A DNA stretch of 64,000 nt, taken from assembly GCA_002683405.1 (NCBI GenBank), contig NYTH01000057.1:121334-185333 (forward strand), in the 5' to 3' direction. Both the position numbers and the translations under genes were made by a program. This DNA is from Salinisphaeraceae bacterium. GTDB lineage: Bacteria > Pseudomonadota > Gammaproteobacteria > Nevskiales > Salinisphaeraceae. Position 1 is the first letter of the stretch. Each line of letters begins with the position of its first letter. Below, one piece after another: positions 53,065-60,863 of this stretch. Below the pieces are notes generated by a model that did not search any database, was not told the origin of the DNA, and worked only from the letters and a program-made list of their open reading frames with translations.

Positions 53065-54000
53065 ATGAAGGTAGGCGTGATCGGTGCCGGAGCCTGGGGC
53101 AAGAACATCATCCGCAATCTGGCGGAGCTTGGCGCCCTCGCAGCGATTGCGGAGACGGACCCGGCCCGCCGCCGGGAATTCGAAACCGGCTACCCCGACG
53201 CGGCTGCCTGCAGCGTCGATGAATTGCTGGCCAGCGACATCGACGGGGTGGCGATTGCCACGCCGACCCCCACACACCATGAACTGGCCACCCAGGCGCT
53301 GCGGGCCGGCAAGGACGTGTTCATCGAAAAGCCCATGACCCCGGACAGCGCTACCGCGCGAGCGCTGGTCGAGCTCGCCGAGCGGGAAAAACGCGTGCTC
53401 ATGGTCGGCCATCTGCTGCTGTATCAGCCGGCCATTACCTGGATACGCAAGTTCATGGCCTCCGGCGAACTGGGCGAGCTGTTCGGTATTCGCCACGAGC
53501 GGCTGACGTTGGGGCGCGCACGGTCGGTGGAAAACGTGCTCTGGGATATCGGGGTTCACGACATCGCCGTGCTGCTCTACCTGGTCGGGCAGGCACCCGA
53601 ACATATTCGCGCGAGCGGACACCGCATGCTCAAGCTCGGCGTGGAAGATGAAGTGCATGTGCACTTTGAATTCGCCAACGGCGTGCGCGGCAATCTGCAC
53701 AGCTCCTGGCTGTGGCCGGAAACCACCCGGCAGACCATTGTTCGCGGCGCCCGCGGCATGCTGGTGTACGACGAGGTGGATCAGACCGTGACGCTGCACC
53801 GGAAATGGATTGATGCGGACCTTCAGAACCACGACGAGGGCAGCGAAGTGGTGCATCGCGGCCATGGTCAGCCGCTGCGTCTGGAAATGCAGCATTTTCT
53901 CGACCGCATGGCCGACCGAGAGACTCCCCTGTCCAGTGGCGAGAGCGCCCTGGCCGTAATCGAAACGCTGGAGCGCGTAACCCGCGCGCTGGCGCGCTAG
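53065..54000 (+). CDS. Gfo/Idh/MocA family oxidoreductase
   Basis: The 311-residue protein has the N-terminal Rossmann motif VGVIGAGAWGKNIIRNL, the EKP motif (DVFIEKPMT) with the cofactor-contacting Lys, and a C-terminal domain with DIGVHDIAVLLYL where conserved Asp/His lie. The family oxidises or reduces sugars and other alcohols/ketones with NAD(P). It resembles WbpB-like sugar dehydrogenases, but no sugar genes surround it. A terminator separates it from the carboxylase operon, so a functional link is only possible. It is convergent with the AraC gene (3-bp gap). Confidence 0.87.
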   Translation: MKVGVIGAGAWGKNIIRNLAELGALAAIAETDPARRREFETGYPDAAACSVDELLASDIDGVAIATPTPTHHELATQALRAGKDVFIEKPMTPDSATARALVELAEREKRVLMVGHLLLYQPAITWIRKFMASGELGELFGIRHERLTLGRARSVENVLWDIGVHDIAVLLYLVGQAPEHIRASGHRMLKLGVEDEVHVHFEFANGVRGNLHSSWLWPETTRQTIVRGARGMLVYDEVDQTVTLHRKWIDADLQNHDEGSEVVHRGHGQPLRLEMQHFLDRMADRETPLSSGESALAVIETLERVTRALAR

Positions 54001-54003
54001 CCT

Positions 54004-55029
54004 CTAGCGATCCGTTCTTCGGACACGCCACGCCCGCGGCGAGCAGCCTGCTTCGCGGCGAAAAGCCCGCGTGAAATTGGCCGAGTCCCGGTAGCCGAGC
54101 TCCAGCGCGATACGGGTTACCGGCATGGGGCTGTCGCGCAGCAGAGCTTGAGCCTTTTCGAACATCGCCTGGCGGGAGAGTTGCCGAAATGCGGCCCCTT
54201 CGCGGGCAAGGTAGCGGTCCAGCGTCCTGGCGGACAACCCCAGACTGTCCGCCAGCTCTTCACGGGACGGCGGCGCGCCGCGTGATTCGCGCAGCATCAT
54301 GCTGACCCAGGCGGCCACGTCGCCGGTGGCGCGGGCACTGTGCACGAGCTCGCGGCAGCGCTGTTCGGCCAACTTCAGCGCCTGTGGATCAGCCAGATCG
54401 GTAGCCTGCTCCGCCACCGCCGCCGGCCAACTCATGCTGACGCCGAGTTGCGCATCCCAGCCGAAACGCACGACGGCTTCCTGCAGCTGATGATAGCGAT
54501 CGATGTGGGGCGGTTCGGACAGCGCGAACTCGATCCGGTAGGGCGGTATCGTGCCGCCGAGAAACTCGCGCAGTTCCCAATGCACCGACGCCACGATGAG
54601 GTCCAGATGAAACACCAGGCAGTGGTGAGACATGGCCCACGCAGGGTTGATGGCCAGCTCCATTCGTTCGCCTGTCAGCCGGTATTGCAGCCGGAACGGG
54701 GGCAGAATCAGCGAAAAGAAGCGCGCCACCAGGCGCAAGGCGTAGCCGGCGGTCGGGCTGGAGAGAATGCCGTAACTCACGGCGCTGTGGGATGTCAGCT
54801 TGAGCGTCTTGGCCGTTTCCAGGCCCAGGTCGGTTCGCCCGGTAGCCTGAATGGCCGCTTCGACCACCTGCTCAACCTGGTCGGCGGAGAGCGAAGCGCC
54901 GGTTCGGGCCACATCGGATAGCCGAAGGCCGGCCCGCGACAGCAGCGTGGCGGGATCCACGCCCAGTCGGTCCATGACCTCGCAGAGGCGCAGATAGTAG
55001 CGCGCGGGAATGCGTTTCCAGGGTTGCAT
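54004..55029 (-). CDS. AraC family transcriptional regulator
   Basis: The 341-residue protein has an N-terminal arabinose-binding-like domain (Arabinose_bd type, about residues 20-205) and a C-terminal AraC helix-turn-helix (about 240-338; SLGLSARTLDRYLAREGAAFRQL and IALELGYRDSANFTRAFRREAGCSPRAWR). This class often responds to hydrophobic small molecules or fatty acids. It is divergent from the DUF1329 gene across a 447-bp region with TGACA half-sites, and is a candidate regulator of the DUF1329/DUF1302 genes. Confidence 0.9.
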   Translation of the reverse strand: MQPWKRIPARYYLRLCEVMDRLGVDPATLLSRAGLRLSDVARTGASLSADQVEQVVEAAIQATGRTDLGLETAKTLKLTSHSAVSYGILSSPTAGYALRLVARFFSLILPPFRLQYRLTGERMELAINPAWAMSHHCLVFHLDLIVASVHWELREFLGGTIPPYRIEFALSEPPHIDRYHQLQEAVVRFGWDAQLGVSMSWPAAVAEQATDLADPQALKLAEQRCRELVHSARATGDVAAWVSMMLRESRGAPPSREELADSLGLSARTLDRYLAREGAAFRQLSRQAMFEKAQALLRDSPMPVTRIALELGYRDSANFTRAFRREAGCSPRAWRVRRTDR

Positions 55030-55476
55030 GGTGGGCTGATATCGAGGGTGTCAGGCACACAGTGGCAAAAAATGACATTAATTTGTCAATAAATGACAAG
55101 TCAATAGCGTCGGAATACGCGAGCATCAAGGCTGGCTACTGATTGCCCGGCGTGGTGTTGACGAACCGTATAGCCAAGGCCGGGCCGCCCGGGGGCGATG
55201 CGTCACCGCAATTACCGTCACGACGTGCTGCAATGATTAAGCTATGGCCGTATTGCTGCAGCAGTCGGACGCGGGGCGTATCGCACAGGCCACCAGGGCT
55301 CTATCGGCCGCGCGCCGAACAGGGTTGGCGCGAGTTGAGCGTGGGAGATTGACGCCGCGATGGAAACGCAGCATAGTGAGCTGCATCCGATCGCGCAAAA
55401 ATAACGTACATAAATCAGCCGGTTGGGCGCTGCCGGCGTCAGCGTTACGAAATTTCGAAGAGGAGACAGTTCTGTG
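55030..55476. promoter_or_regulatory. Divergent regulatory region between AraC regulator and DUF1329 gene
   Basis: The 447-bp gap holds no convincing gene. Near the AraC end lies the TGACA cluster described separately. The rest is GC-rich apart from an AT-rich patch (about 55393-55415) shortly before the DUF1329 ribosome site, which could hold its promoter. Confidence 0.5.
55073..55099. promoter_or_regulatory. TGACA half-site cluster, candidate AraC-regulator operator
   Basis: Three half-sites form overlapping inverted repeats: TGACA-N6-TGTCA (55073-55088) and TTGTCA-N5-TGACAA (55083-55099). The cluster is 44 bp upstream of the AraC-type gene start, in the divergent gap. Autoregulation and control of the DUF1329 gene are plausible. 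Confidence 0.55.
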
Positions 55477-56862
55477 ATGATCAAGAAGCTACCGATGACT
55501 GTCGGCGCGCTATCGCTGGTTCTGGCCAGCGGTTTCGCGCCGTCGGTAAACGCCAAGGTCTCGGCCGACGAGGCCGGCAAGCTCGGCGGTGAACTTACCC
55601 CGGTGGGCGCGGTGAAGAAGGGCAACGCCGACGGCACGATCCCCGAGTGGAGTCCCTGGCCGCAGAAGGGCAATCTCACCGGCGAGGACCTCACGGCCGA
55701 GAACTTTCCGGACACCGTGGGCAAGCTGCTCAAGGAAGAGCCCAAGTTCGTGATTACCGCGGACAACATGCAGGAGTACTCGGACAAGCTGACAGAAGGC
55801 CAGAAGGCCCTGTTCAAGCTGTACCCGGACTTCGAGATGAAGGTCTACCCGACGCATCGCAATGTCGGTTACCCGGAGCTGGTCTACAAGACCTCCAGGC
55901 AGAACGCCACCACGGCCTATCTGGACGGCTGCAACGACTGTCTGCGCAAGGCGGAATTCGGTTTCCCGTTCCCCATTCCGAAAACGGGCACCGAAGTCAT
56001 GTGGAACCATCGCCTGCGCTGGCGCGGCGAGCACGTGACGCGTAGTAACGACCAGGCGATCGTCCAGCAGGACGGCTCCACCCAGATCACCCAGCTGATC
56101 GAGAAGGTGAAGTTTCCGTACACGCTCATCGACGAGGGCAAGCGCCAGCCGATCGATGACAAGGACGACATCATGATCTACTACCAGTCGGAGACGCTGT
56201 CGCCGCCCCGACTGGCCGGTCAGTTCCTGCTGGCATGGGAGCACGTGGGCTACCGTTCCGCGTGGCTGTACAACCCCGGCCTGCGCCGCGTGCGCCGCGC
56301 GCCGAACGTGGCTTACGACAACCCCTACGAGGGCACCGACGGCCAGCAGTTCTACGACCAGGTCGACATGTACAACGGCGCGATGGATCGCTACGACTAC
56401 AAGCTGGTCGGCAAGAAGGAGCTATACGTCCCGTACAACAACTACGCGATCAACGATCCCGACCTGAAGTATCAGGAGGACATTCTGGGCGACGAGCATC
56501 CCAACCAGGACCTGATGCGCTATGAGCTGCATCGCGTCTGGGTGGTGGATTCGACGCTGCGGGACGGCACGAGCCATCAGTTCAAGCGTCGGACCTTCTA
56601 TATCGACGAGGACGGCTGGAACATTGTTGCCGTGGACGCCTACGACACCCGTGACGATCTGTGGAAGTACCAGGAAGCGGCCAACGTGCACCTGACGACT
56701 GGCCAGTTTACGGGCGGCGCGCCGGAGATCATCTATGACCTGCAGTCGGCTCTGTATTTCACCACCGCGATGATCAACGAGGGCGTACCGAACGACTTCA
56801 GGAAGGACTATGACGACCAGTTCTTCTCGCCGCAGTCGCTCAAGCGGCGCACATCTCGCTAA
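55477..56862 (+). CDS. DUF1329 family exported protein
   Basis: The 461-residue protein has a Sec signal peptide (residues 1-26, ending VNA) and a full DUF1329 domain beginning KVSADEAGKLGGELTPVGAVKKGNADGTIPEW, with YYQSETLSPPRLAGQFLLAWE and the LYNPGLRRVRRAPNVAYDNP region (LolB/LolA-like fold proposed for the family). DUF1329 genes are usually paired with DUF1302 genes, as here, and appear in loci for hydrophobic substrate use. The start may be the ATG at 55477 or the GTG at 55474; GAAGAGGAG lies upstream. Confidence 0.9.
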   Translation: MIKKLPMTVGALSLVLASGFAPSVNAKVSADEAGKLGGELTPVGAVKKGNADGTIPEWSPWPQKGNLTGEDLTAENFPDTVGKLLKEEPKFVITADNMQEYSDKLTEGQKALFKLYPDFEMKVYPTHRNVGYPELVYKTSRQNATTAYLDGCNDCLRKAEFGFPFPIPKTGTEVMWNHRLRWRGEHVTRSNDQAIVQQDGSTQITQLIEKVKFPYTLIDEGKRQPIDDKDDIMIYYQSETLSPPRLAGQFLLAWEHVGYRSAWLYNPGLRRVRRAPNVAYDNPYEGTDGQQFYDQVDMYNGAMDRYDYKLVGKKELYVPYNNYAINDPDLKYQEDILGDEHPNQDLMRYELHRVWVVDSTLRDGTSHQFKRRTFYIDEDGWNIVAVDAYDTRDDLWKYQEAANVHLTTGQFTGGAPEIIYDLQSALYFTTAMINEGVPNDFRKDYDDQFFSPQSLKRRTSR

Positions 56863-56872
56863 AAAGACGACG

Positions 56873-56904
56873 CACGGGCGCCTGAGCAGGGCGCCCGTGT
56901 TTTC
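56873..56904 (+). terminator. Hairpin with short T tract after the DUF1329 gene
   Basis: CACGGGCGCC and GGCGCCCGTG (56873-56882 and 56890-56899) form a perfect 10-bp stem with a 7-nt loop, followed by TTTTC. It may end or attenuate transcription before the DUF1302 gene. Confidence 0.75.
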
Positions 56905-57003
56905 ATGCCGGCCTTTTCTTCCGGGGTAGGGTGCGGCATGGTGTGATAACGCGGGGCGAGAGCAATAAACGGCGCCAAGAGTCGCCGGATAGGACAGGGG
57001 ACA

Positions 57004-57020
57004 GTGACCGCCTTGGTCAC
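57004..57020. promoter_or_regulatory. Palindrome before the DUF1302 gene
   Basis: GTGACC-N5-GGTCAC is a perfect 6-bp inverted repeat 55 bp upstream of the DUF1302 start, in a 212-bp gap. It could be a protein-binding site or a leader hairpin. Confidence 0.4.
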
Positions 57021-57074
57021 GGTCAAACGATAAAAGTATTGCCGGGGTGCCGGTCTTTTTTGGGGAGTGGACAA

Positions 57075-59783
57075 ATGGGAGTTCAACTTTTCTCGCGGCG
57101 CGGCGCGCTCGCGCTGGGCGCGGCCTTGGCGCTGTGCGGTTATGGCTCGCTGGCCAATGCGATTACCTTTGAGTGGGACGGACTGGGCGGTATTACCGGC
57201 GCCCTGAACACCAATTTCACTCTGGGTGCCCAGATCCGTCTGGAAGATCCCGACCCGGATATCGTCAGTATCGGCAACCAGGCCCCGGGGACCTGCCGTT
57301 CACTGTGCCAGCCCCATCTGTCGACGGCGCCAGGCGACATTCCCGGCAAGATCCAGCTGGGGCTTGAGGCCGAGGGCAACTTCGTCAATCAATTGGGCAT
57401 CAATCAGGGCGGCGCCCATGGCGCGAACAACGACGAAGGCACCAATAACTTCGATCAGTGGGACATCACCCAGGCGCCGCTGGCCCTGGACCAGGACCTG
57501 CTGCTGGAGTTCGGTGACCGCTTTGGCGGGCACGTGCGTGATCTGCGCTTCTTCGGCCGGATCAGCGCCTTCTACGATTTCGAAAACTACAACCGCAAGC
57601 AGCGCTACCCGAACTACTACACCGAGGAAGACCGCGCGCGCGACGACGCGATGCGGGCGGCCGGCAACTACGGTTTCGCCTCGGTAGGTTCCGAAGTCTC
57701 GCGCGAGAACGGCAGCAAGTACGACGAGCTGCTGGGTCGGGATATCGACGTGCTCGACTTCTACGTGCAGGGCCAGGTGAGCAGCTTCGGTCTGCTCGAC
57801 AGCGATCTGAACGTCACCATCGGCGAGCAGATCATCAACTGGGGCGAATCCACGATCATTTCGATCAATAGCCTCAACACCATCAACCCGATCAATCTCA
57901 ATGCGCTGTTCCGGCCCGGCTTTCTGAGCCTGGCCACCGTGTTCCAGCCGGTGGGCGCCATCAAGATCGGTGCGCCGCTTTCGCTGAACACCAGTCTCGA
58001 TATTTTCTATCAGTACGACTGGGAAAAGGTCGAGATCGCGCCGCGGGGCGGTTTTCTGTCGTTCGTGGACGTGACGCTGGGCGCCAGCGACAACACCATC
58101 AACCCGCTGTTCGGTCAGGGCCCGGATGATCCGGAGGGCAACCTGCGCGCCGAGCAGCAGTTGCTCACCCCCATTGCCGACGTCTCCGGGCGCATACCGG
58201 TGACGGAGAAGAACGCAGAAGACGGCGGACAGTACGGCGCGGCCTTCACCTGGTTCCTGCCGGATTTCAACAACGGCACCGAGCTGCGTTTCTACTACGC
58301 CAACTATCATAGCCGGCTGCCCTACATCTCGGCCTACGCCGGCAACGAGTCCTGCCTGCAGGCCGCGCCCACCCGCAACGCGCTGGTCGACACCATCTCG
58401 CTCAGCACCAACTGTCCGAATCTGGATTTCGCACATTTCTTTGGCGCCATCGGCGAGAGCGTGGGCGGTGATGCGGGTGGCCAGCTGACCCAGGTGGGCA
58501 ACGCCCTCAACGCCGCCAATCTGGATCAGGCGATCGGCCAGAGCGGGGCGGGCGTGCCCTGTCCGGCCGACGCCGCGCCGGGTACGGGCCCCTGCGCCGA
58601 GGCCTATGATCTGGACAGCTTCCGGGTGCTGCTTGAATACCCGGAAGACATCAACCTCTACGGCATCAGCTTCAACACCAGCTTCGGCGATATTTCCGTG
58701 CAGGGTGAGGTGGCCTACCGGCCGAATCTGCCGCTGCAGGTGGACGACGTCGATGTGGCCTTTGCCGCGCTGCAGCCGGTTGCGCCGCGGGGCTGCGCCG
58801 GCGAAAACGCCAGCGACAGCTGCCAGCCCGGCAGCTTCGACGACGTGTACGTCATTGGCGCCTCGGCCATCACGGGCCTGATCGGCACGCTGGGCTCGGG
58901 GAGCAATGTTGTCGGCGCCATCGGCGATACGCTGGGCGTGGACCTGGGGCAGGCCCAGGCCATCGTGGCCGGGCTGGAGACGGCCTTCTCCGACGCGGGC
59001 CTGGACGCGGGTGCGCTGGCGATGCAGCTCTCCAACCTCGGCATCCCCAGCGATGTCGTGTTGGCCGAGCCCCCGGGTCGCCGTAACGCCTTCCCGGATT
59101 TCCTGAACGCCTACTCCGGCCGTGACCCCGGCAATATTCAGCCGGGCCAGTACATCCAGGGCTACAAGCGCATGGATGTCATCCAGTACAACCTGGGCGC
59201 GACCTACGTCATTGGCCCGGGTAACTGGCTCAAGGCCGATCAGATCATCATGCTGTTCGAGCTGGGCGCAAACCACGTGCCGAACCTGCCGAACCGCAAG
59301 GACCTGCAGATCGAAGGGCCGGGCACCTTCAACCACGCCAGCGTCGGCAACGACGGCAGCGGCGCGCAGGCCTGTCCTGAAGGCACGCTGCGTGGTGATT
59401 CGGGCCAGGCGGATGGCGGCCAGGCCAACAGCACGGTCTGCGGCCAGTTCCAGTTGCGCTTCAACCCGACGCAGCAGCAGAAGGGCTTTGCCGACGAGTT
59501 CTCGGCGGGCTACCGCATCATCAGCTTCATTCGCTACGAAAACGTCTACCCAGGCATTTCCTTCCAGCCGGTCGTCGTGATCTGGCACGACTTCTACAAC
59601 ACTGCGCCGGGCCCGGGCGAGCCCTTCATCGAGGGCCGTCAGATTTACGTGGTGAATCTGGAGGTACGTTATCAGTCCAACTGGACGCTCGTGGCGGGCG
59701 CCACGTTCTTTCGCGGGGCCGGTCAGTTCAATCTGCTGAACGACCGCGACTTCGCGCAGCTGGCCATCCGCTACCGCTTCTAG
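57075..59783 (+). CDS. DUF1302 family outer-membrane protein
   Basis: The 902-residue protein has a signal peptide (residues 1-27, ending ANA) and starts the mature part with ITFEWDGLGGITGALNTNFTLGAQIRLEDP, as in DUF1302 proteins. The C-terminus RDFAQLAIRYRF ends in Phe, as in outer-membrane beta-barrels. GINWGESTIISINSLNTINPINL is a conserved family segment. Cys pairs occur in predicted loops (for example near residues 435, 463, 497). A role in uptake or surface handling of hydrophobic compounds is suggested by relatives, not shown. The ATG at 57075 follows GGGGAG. Confidence 0.9.
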   Translation: MGVQLFSRRGALALGAALALCGYGSLANAITFEWDGLGGITGALNTNFTLGAQIRLEDPDPDIVSIGNQAPGTCRSLCQPHLSTAPGDIPGKIQLGLEAEGNFVNQLGINQGGAHGANNDEGTNNFDQWDITQAPLALDQDLLLEFGDRFGGHVRDLRFFGRISAFYDFENYNRKQRYPNYYTEEDRARDDAMRAAGNYGFASVGSEVSRENGSKYDELLGRDIDVLDFYVQGQVSSFGLLDSDLNVTIGEQIINWGESTIISINSLNTINPINLNALFRPGFLSLATVFQPVGAIKIGAPLSLNTSLDIFYQYDWEKVEIAPRGGFLSFVDVTLGASDNTINPLFGQGPDDPEGNLRAEQQLLTPIADVSGRIPVTEKNAEDGGQYGAAFTWFLPDFNNGTELRFYYANYHSRLPYISAYAGNESCLQAAPTRNALVDTISLSTNCPNLDFAHFFGAIGESVGGDAGGQLTQVGNALNAANLDQAIGQSGAGVPCPADAAPGTGPCAEAYDLDSFRVLLEYPEDINLYGISFNTSFGDISVQGEVAYRPNLPLQVDDVDVAFAALQPVAPRGCAGENASDSCQPGSFDDVYVIGASAITGLIGTLGSGSNVVGAIGDTLGVDLGQAQAIVAGLETAFSDAGLDAGALAMQLSNLGIPSDVVLAEPPGRRNAFPDFLNAYSGRDPGNIQPGQYIQGYKRMDVIQYNLGATYVIGPGNWLKADQIIMLFELGANHVPNLPNRKDLQIEGPGTFNHASVGNDGSGAQACPEGTLRGDSGQADGGQANSTVCGQFQLRFNPTQQQKGFADEFSAGYRIISFIRYENVYPGISFQPVVVIWHDFYNTAPGPGEPFIEGRQIYVVNLEVRYQSNWTLVAGATFFRGAGQFNLLNDRDFAQLAIRYRF

Positions 59784-59805
59784 GCGCCAGCATCTGAGCC
59801 ATCGA

Positions 59806-59850
59806 CCCCGGGGCAGGCCGAATTCGTCGGCACTGCCCCGGGGTTTTTTT
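59806..59850 (+). terminator. Rho-independent terminator after the DUF1302 gene
   Basis: CCCCGGGGCAG and CTGCCCCGGGG (59806-59816 and 59833-59843) form a perfect 11-bp outer stem, enclosing a further GCCGA/TCGGC stem, followed by seven T residues. Confidence 0.95.
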
Positions 59851-59893
59851 ATGACCAGCCTGTATTCCAGCGCTCGAGGCGCGGCCCGAAAGC

Positions 59894-59920
59894 GCCGGAT
59901 TAAGCTGCGCTTCATCCGGC
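59894..59920. repeat. REP-like hairpin
   Basis: GCCGGAT-T-AAGC-TGC-GCTT-C-ATCCGGC is a hairpin of 7 + 4 bp arms with one mismatch, resembling enterobacterial REP units in shape. It lies in the convergent gap between the DUF1302 and exonuclease genes. Only one clear copy is in the window. Confidence 0.45.
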
Positions 59921-59990
59921 TTGCGGATATGCCCGCAGCCGAATCCGGCCTGCCACAGCCTCATTCGGCCGGCAGGCAGTCGGCTTTCGG

Positions 59991-60764
59991 CTAGAGCGCA
60001 AAATCCGCTAAAACGGGCACGTGATCGGACGGCCGTTTGCGACCGCGTTCCCCCACGTCGGCCCGGCAGTCGCGGCAGACGCGAGTCAGCGCCTGACTGG
60101 CCAGAATGTGATCGATCCGCAGGCCGGCATTGCGGGCCCAGCCGCCGTTGCGGTAGTCCCACCACGTGAAGGCGTGCCGGCCTTCGCGGTCGTCGAACAA
60201 CCGCCAGCAGTCGGTCAGACCCGTATCGAGCAGGGCCTGGAAAGCCATGCGCTCGGGCGGCGAACACAGAATGCCGCCCTCCCATTTTTCTGCATCGTGG
60301 GTGTCTTCGGGCCGCGGCGCTACGTTGAAATCGCCCAGCAGCACGACGGGATTTTCCGCCGCGTTAAGGTCGGCCAGATAGCCGCGCAGCGCCTGCAGCC
60401 AGTCGAGCTTGTAATCGTATTTGTCGGTACCCAGGTCCGAACCGTTCGGCACGTACACGCAGACCACGCGCACGCCGTCCACCGTCCCGGCGATCACGCG
60501 GGCCTGCTCGTCCTCGAAGCCGGGGATGCCGGTCTGCACATCCTCGATGCCGTTTCTGGCCAGCAGCGCCACCCCGTTATAGGTCGGCTGGCCGTGGCTG
60601 ACGGCGTGATAGCCGGCCCGCTCAAGATCGGCGCGCGGGAATTTCTGATCCGTGAGCTTGAGTTCCTGCAGCGCCAGCACATCGACCGGCTGCTTTTCCA
60701 GCCAGGCCAGCACATGCGGCAGGCGGACATTCAGCGAATTGACGTTCCACGTTGCAATTTTCAT
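59991..60764 (-). CDS. xthA: Exodeoxyribonuclease III
   Basis: This DNA repair enzyme acts as AP endonuclease and 3'-exonuclease. The 257-residue protein has the family start MKIATWNVNSLNVRLPHVL, metal-binding E34 (ALQELKL), GDFNVAPRPEDTHD, LRIDHILAS and the catalytic SDHVPVLADF end. The start is the ATG at 60764, which gives the canonical N-terminus; an ATG 15 bp upstream is less likely. It stands alone on the minus strand. Confidence 0.95.
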   Translation of the reverse strand: MKIATWNVNSLNVRLPHVLAWLEKQPVDVLALQELKLTDQKFPRADLERAGYHAVSHGQPTYNGVALLARNGIEDVQTGIPGFEDEQARVIAGTVDGVRVVCVYVPNGSDLGTDKYDYKLDWLQALRGYLADLNAAENPVVLLGDFNVAPRPEDTHDAEKWEGGILCSPPERMAFQALLDTGLTDCWRLFDDREGRHAFTWWDYRNGGWARNAGLRIDHILASQALTRVCRDCRADVGERGRKRPSDHVPVLADFAL

Positions 60765-60863
60765 CGGGCAGGCACGCACTGGGAAGCTTCCGGGGCCGGC
60801 GATTCTAAGCGAGCCGGCCCCGGCAGGGGAGACCCACGGCAGGCAAAAGCCCGCCCGGTCGCG

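Noticed and set aside
53065..54000. Gfo/Idh/MocA gene as the fifth (ApcE-like) carboxylase subunit
   Set aside because: Its size is similar (about 34 kDa), but it has a clear Rossmann oxidoreductase signature with EKP motif and lies beyond a strong terminator.
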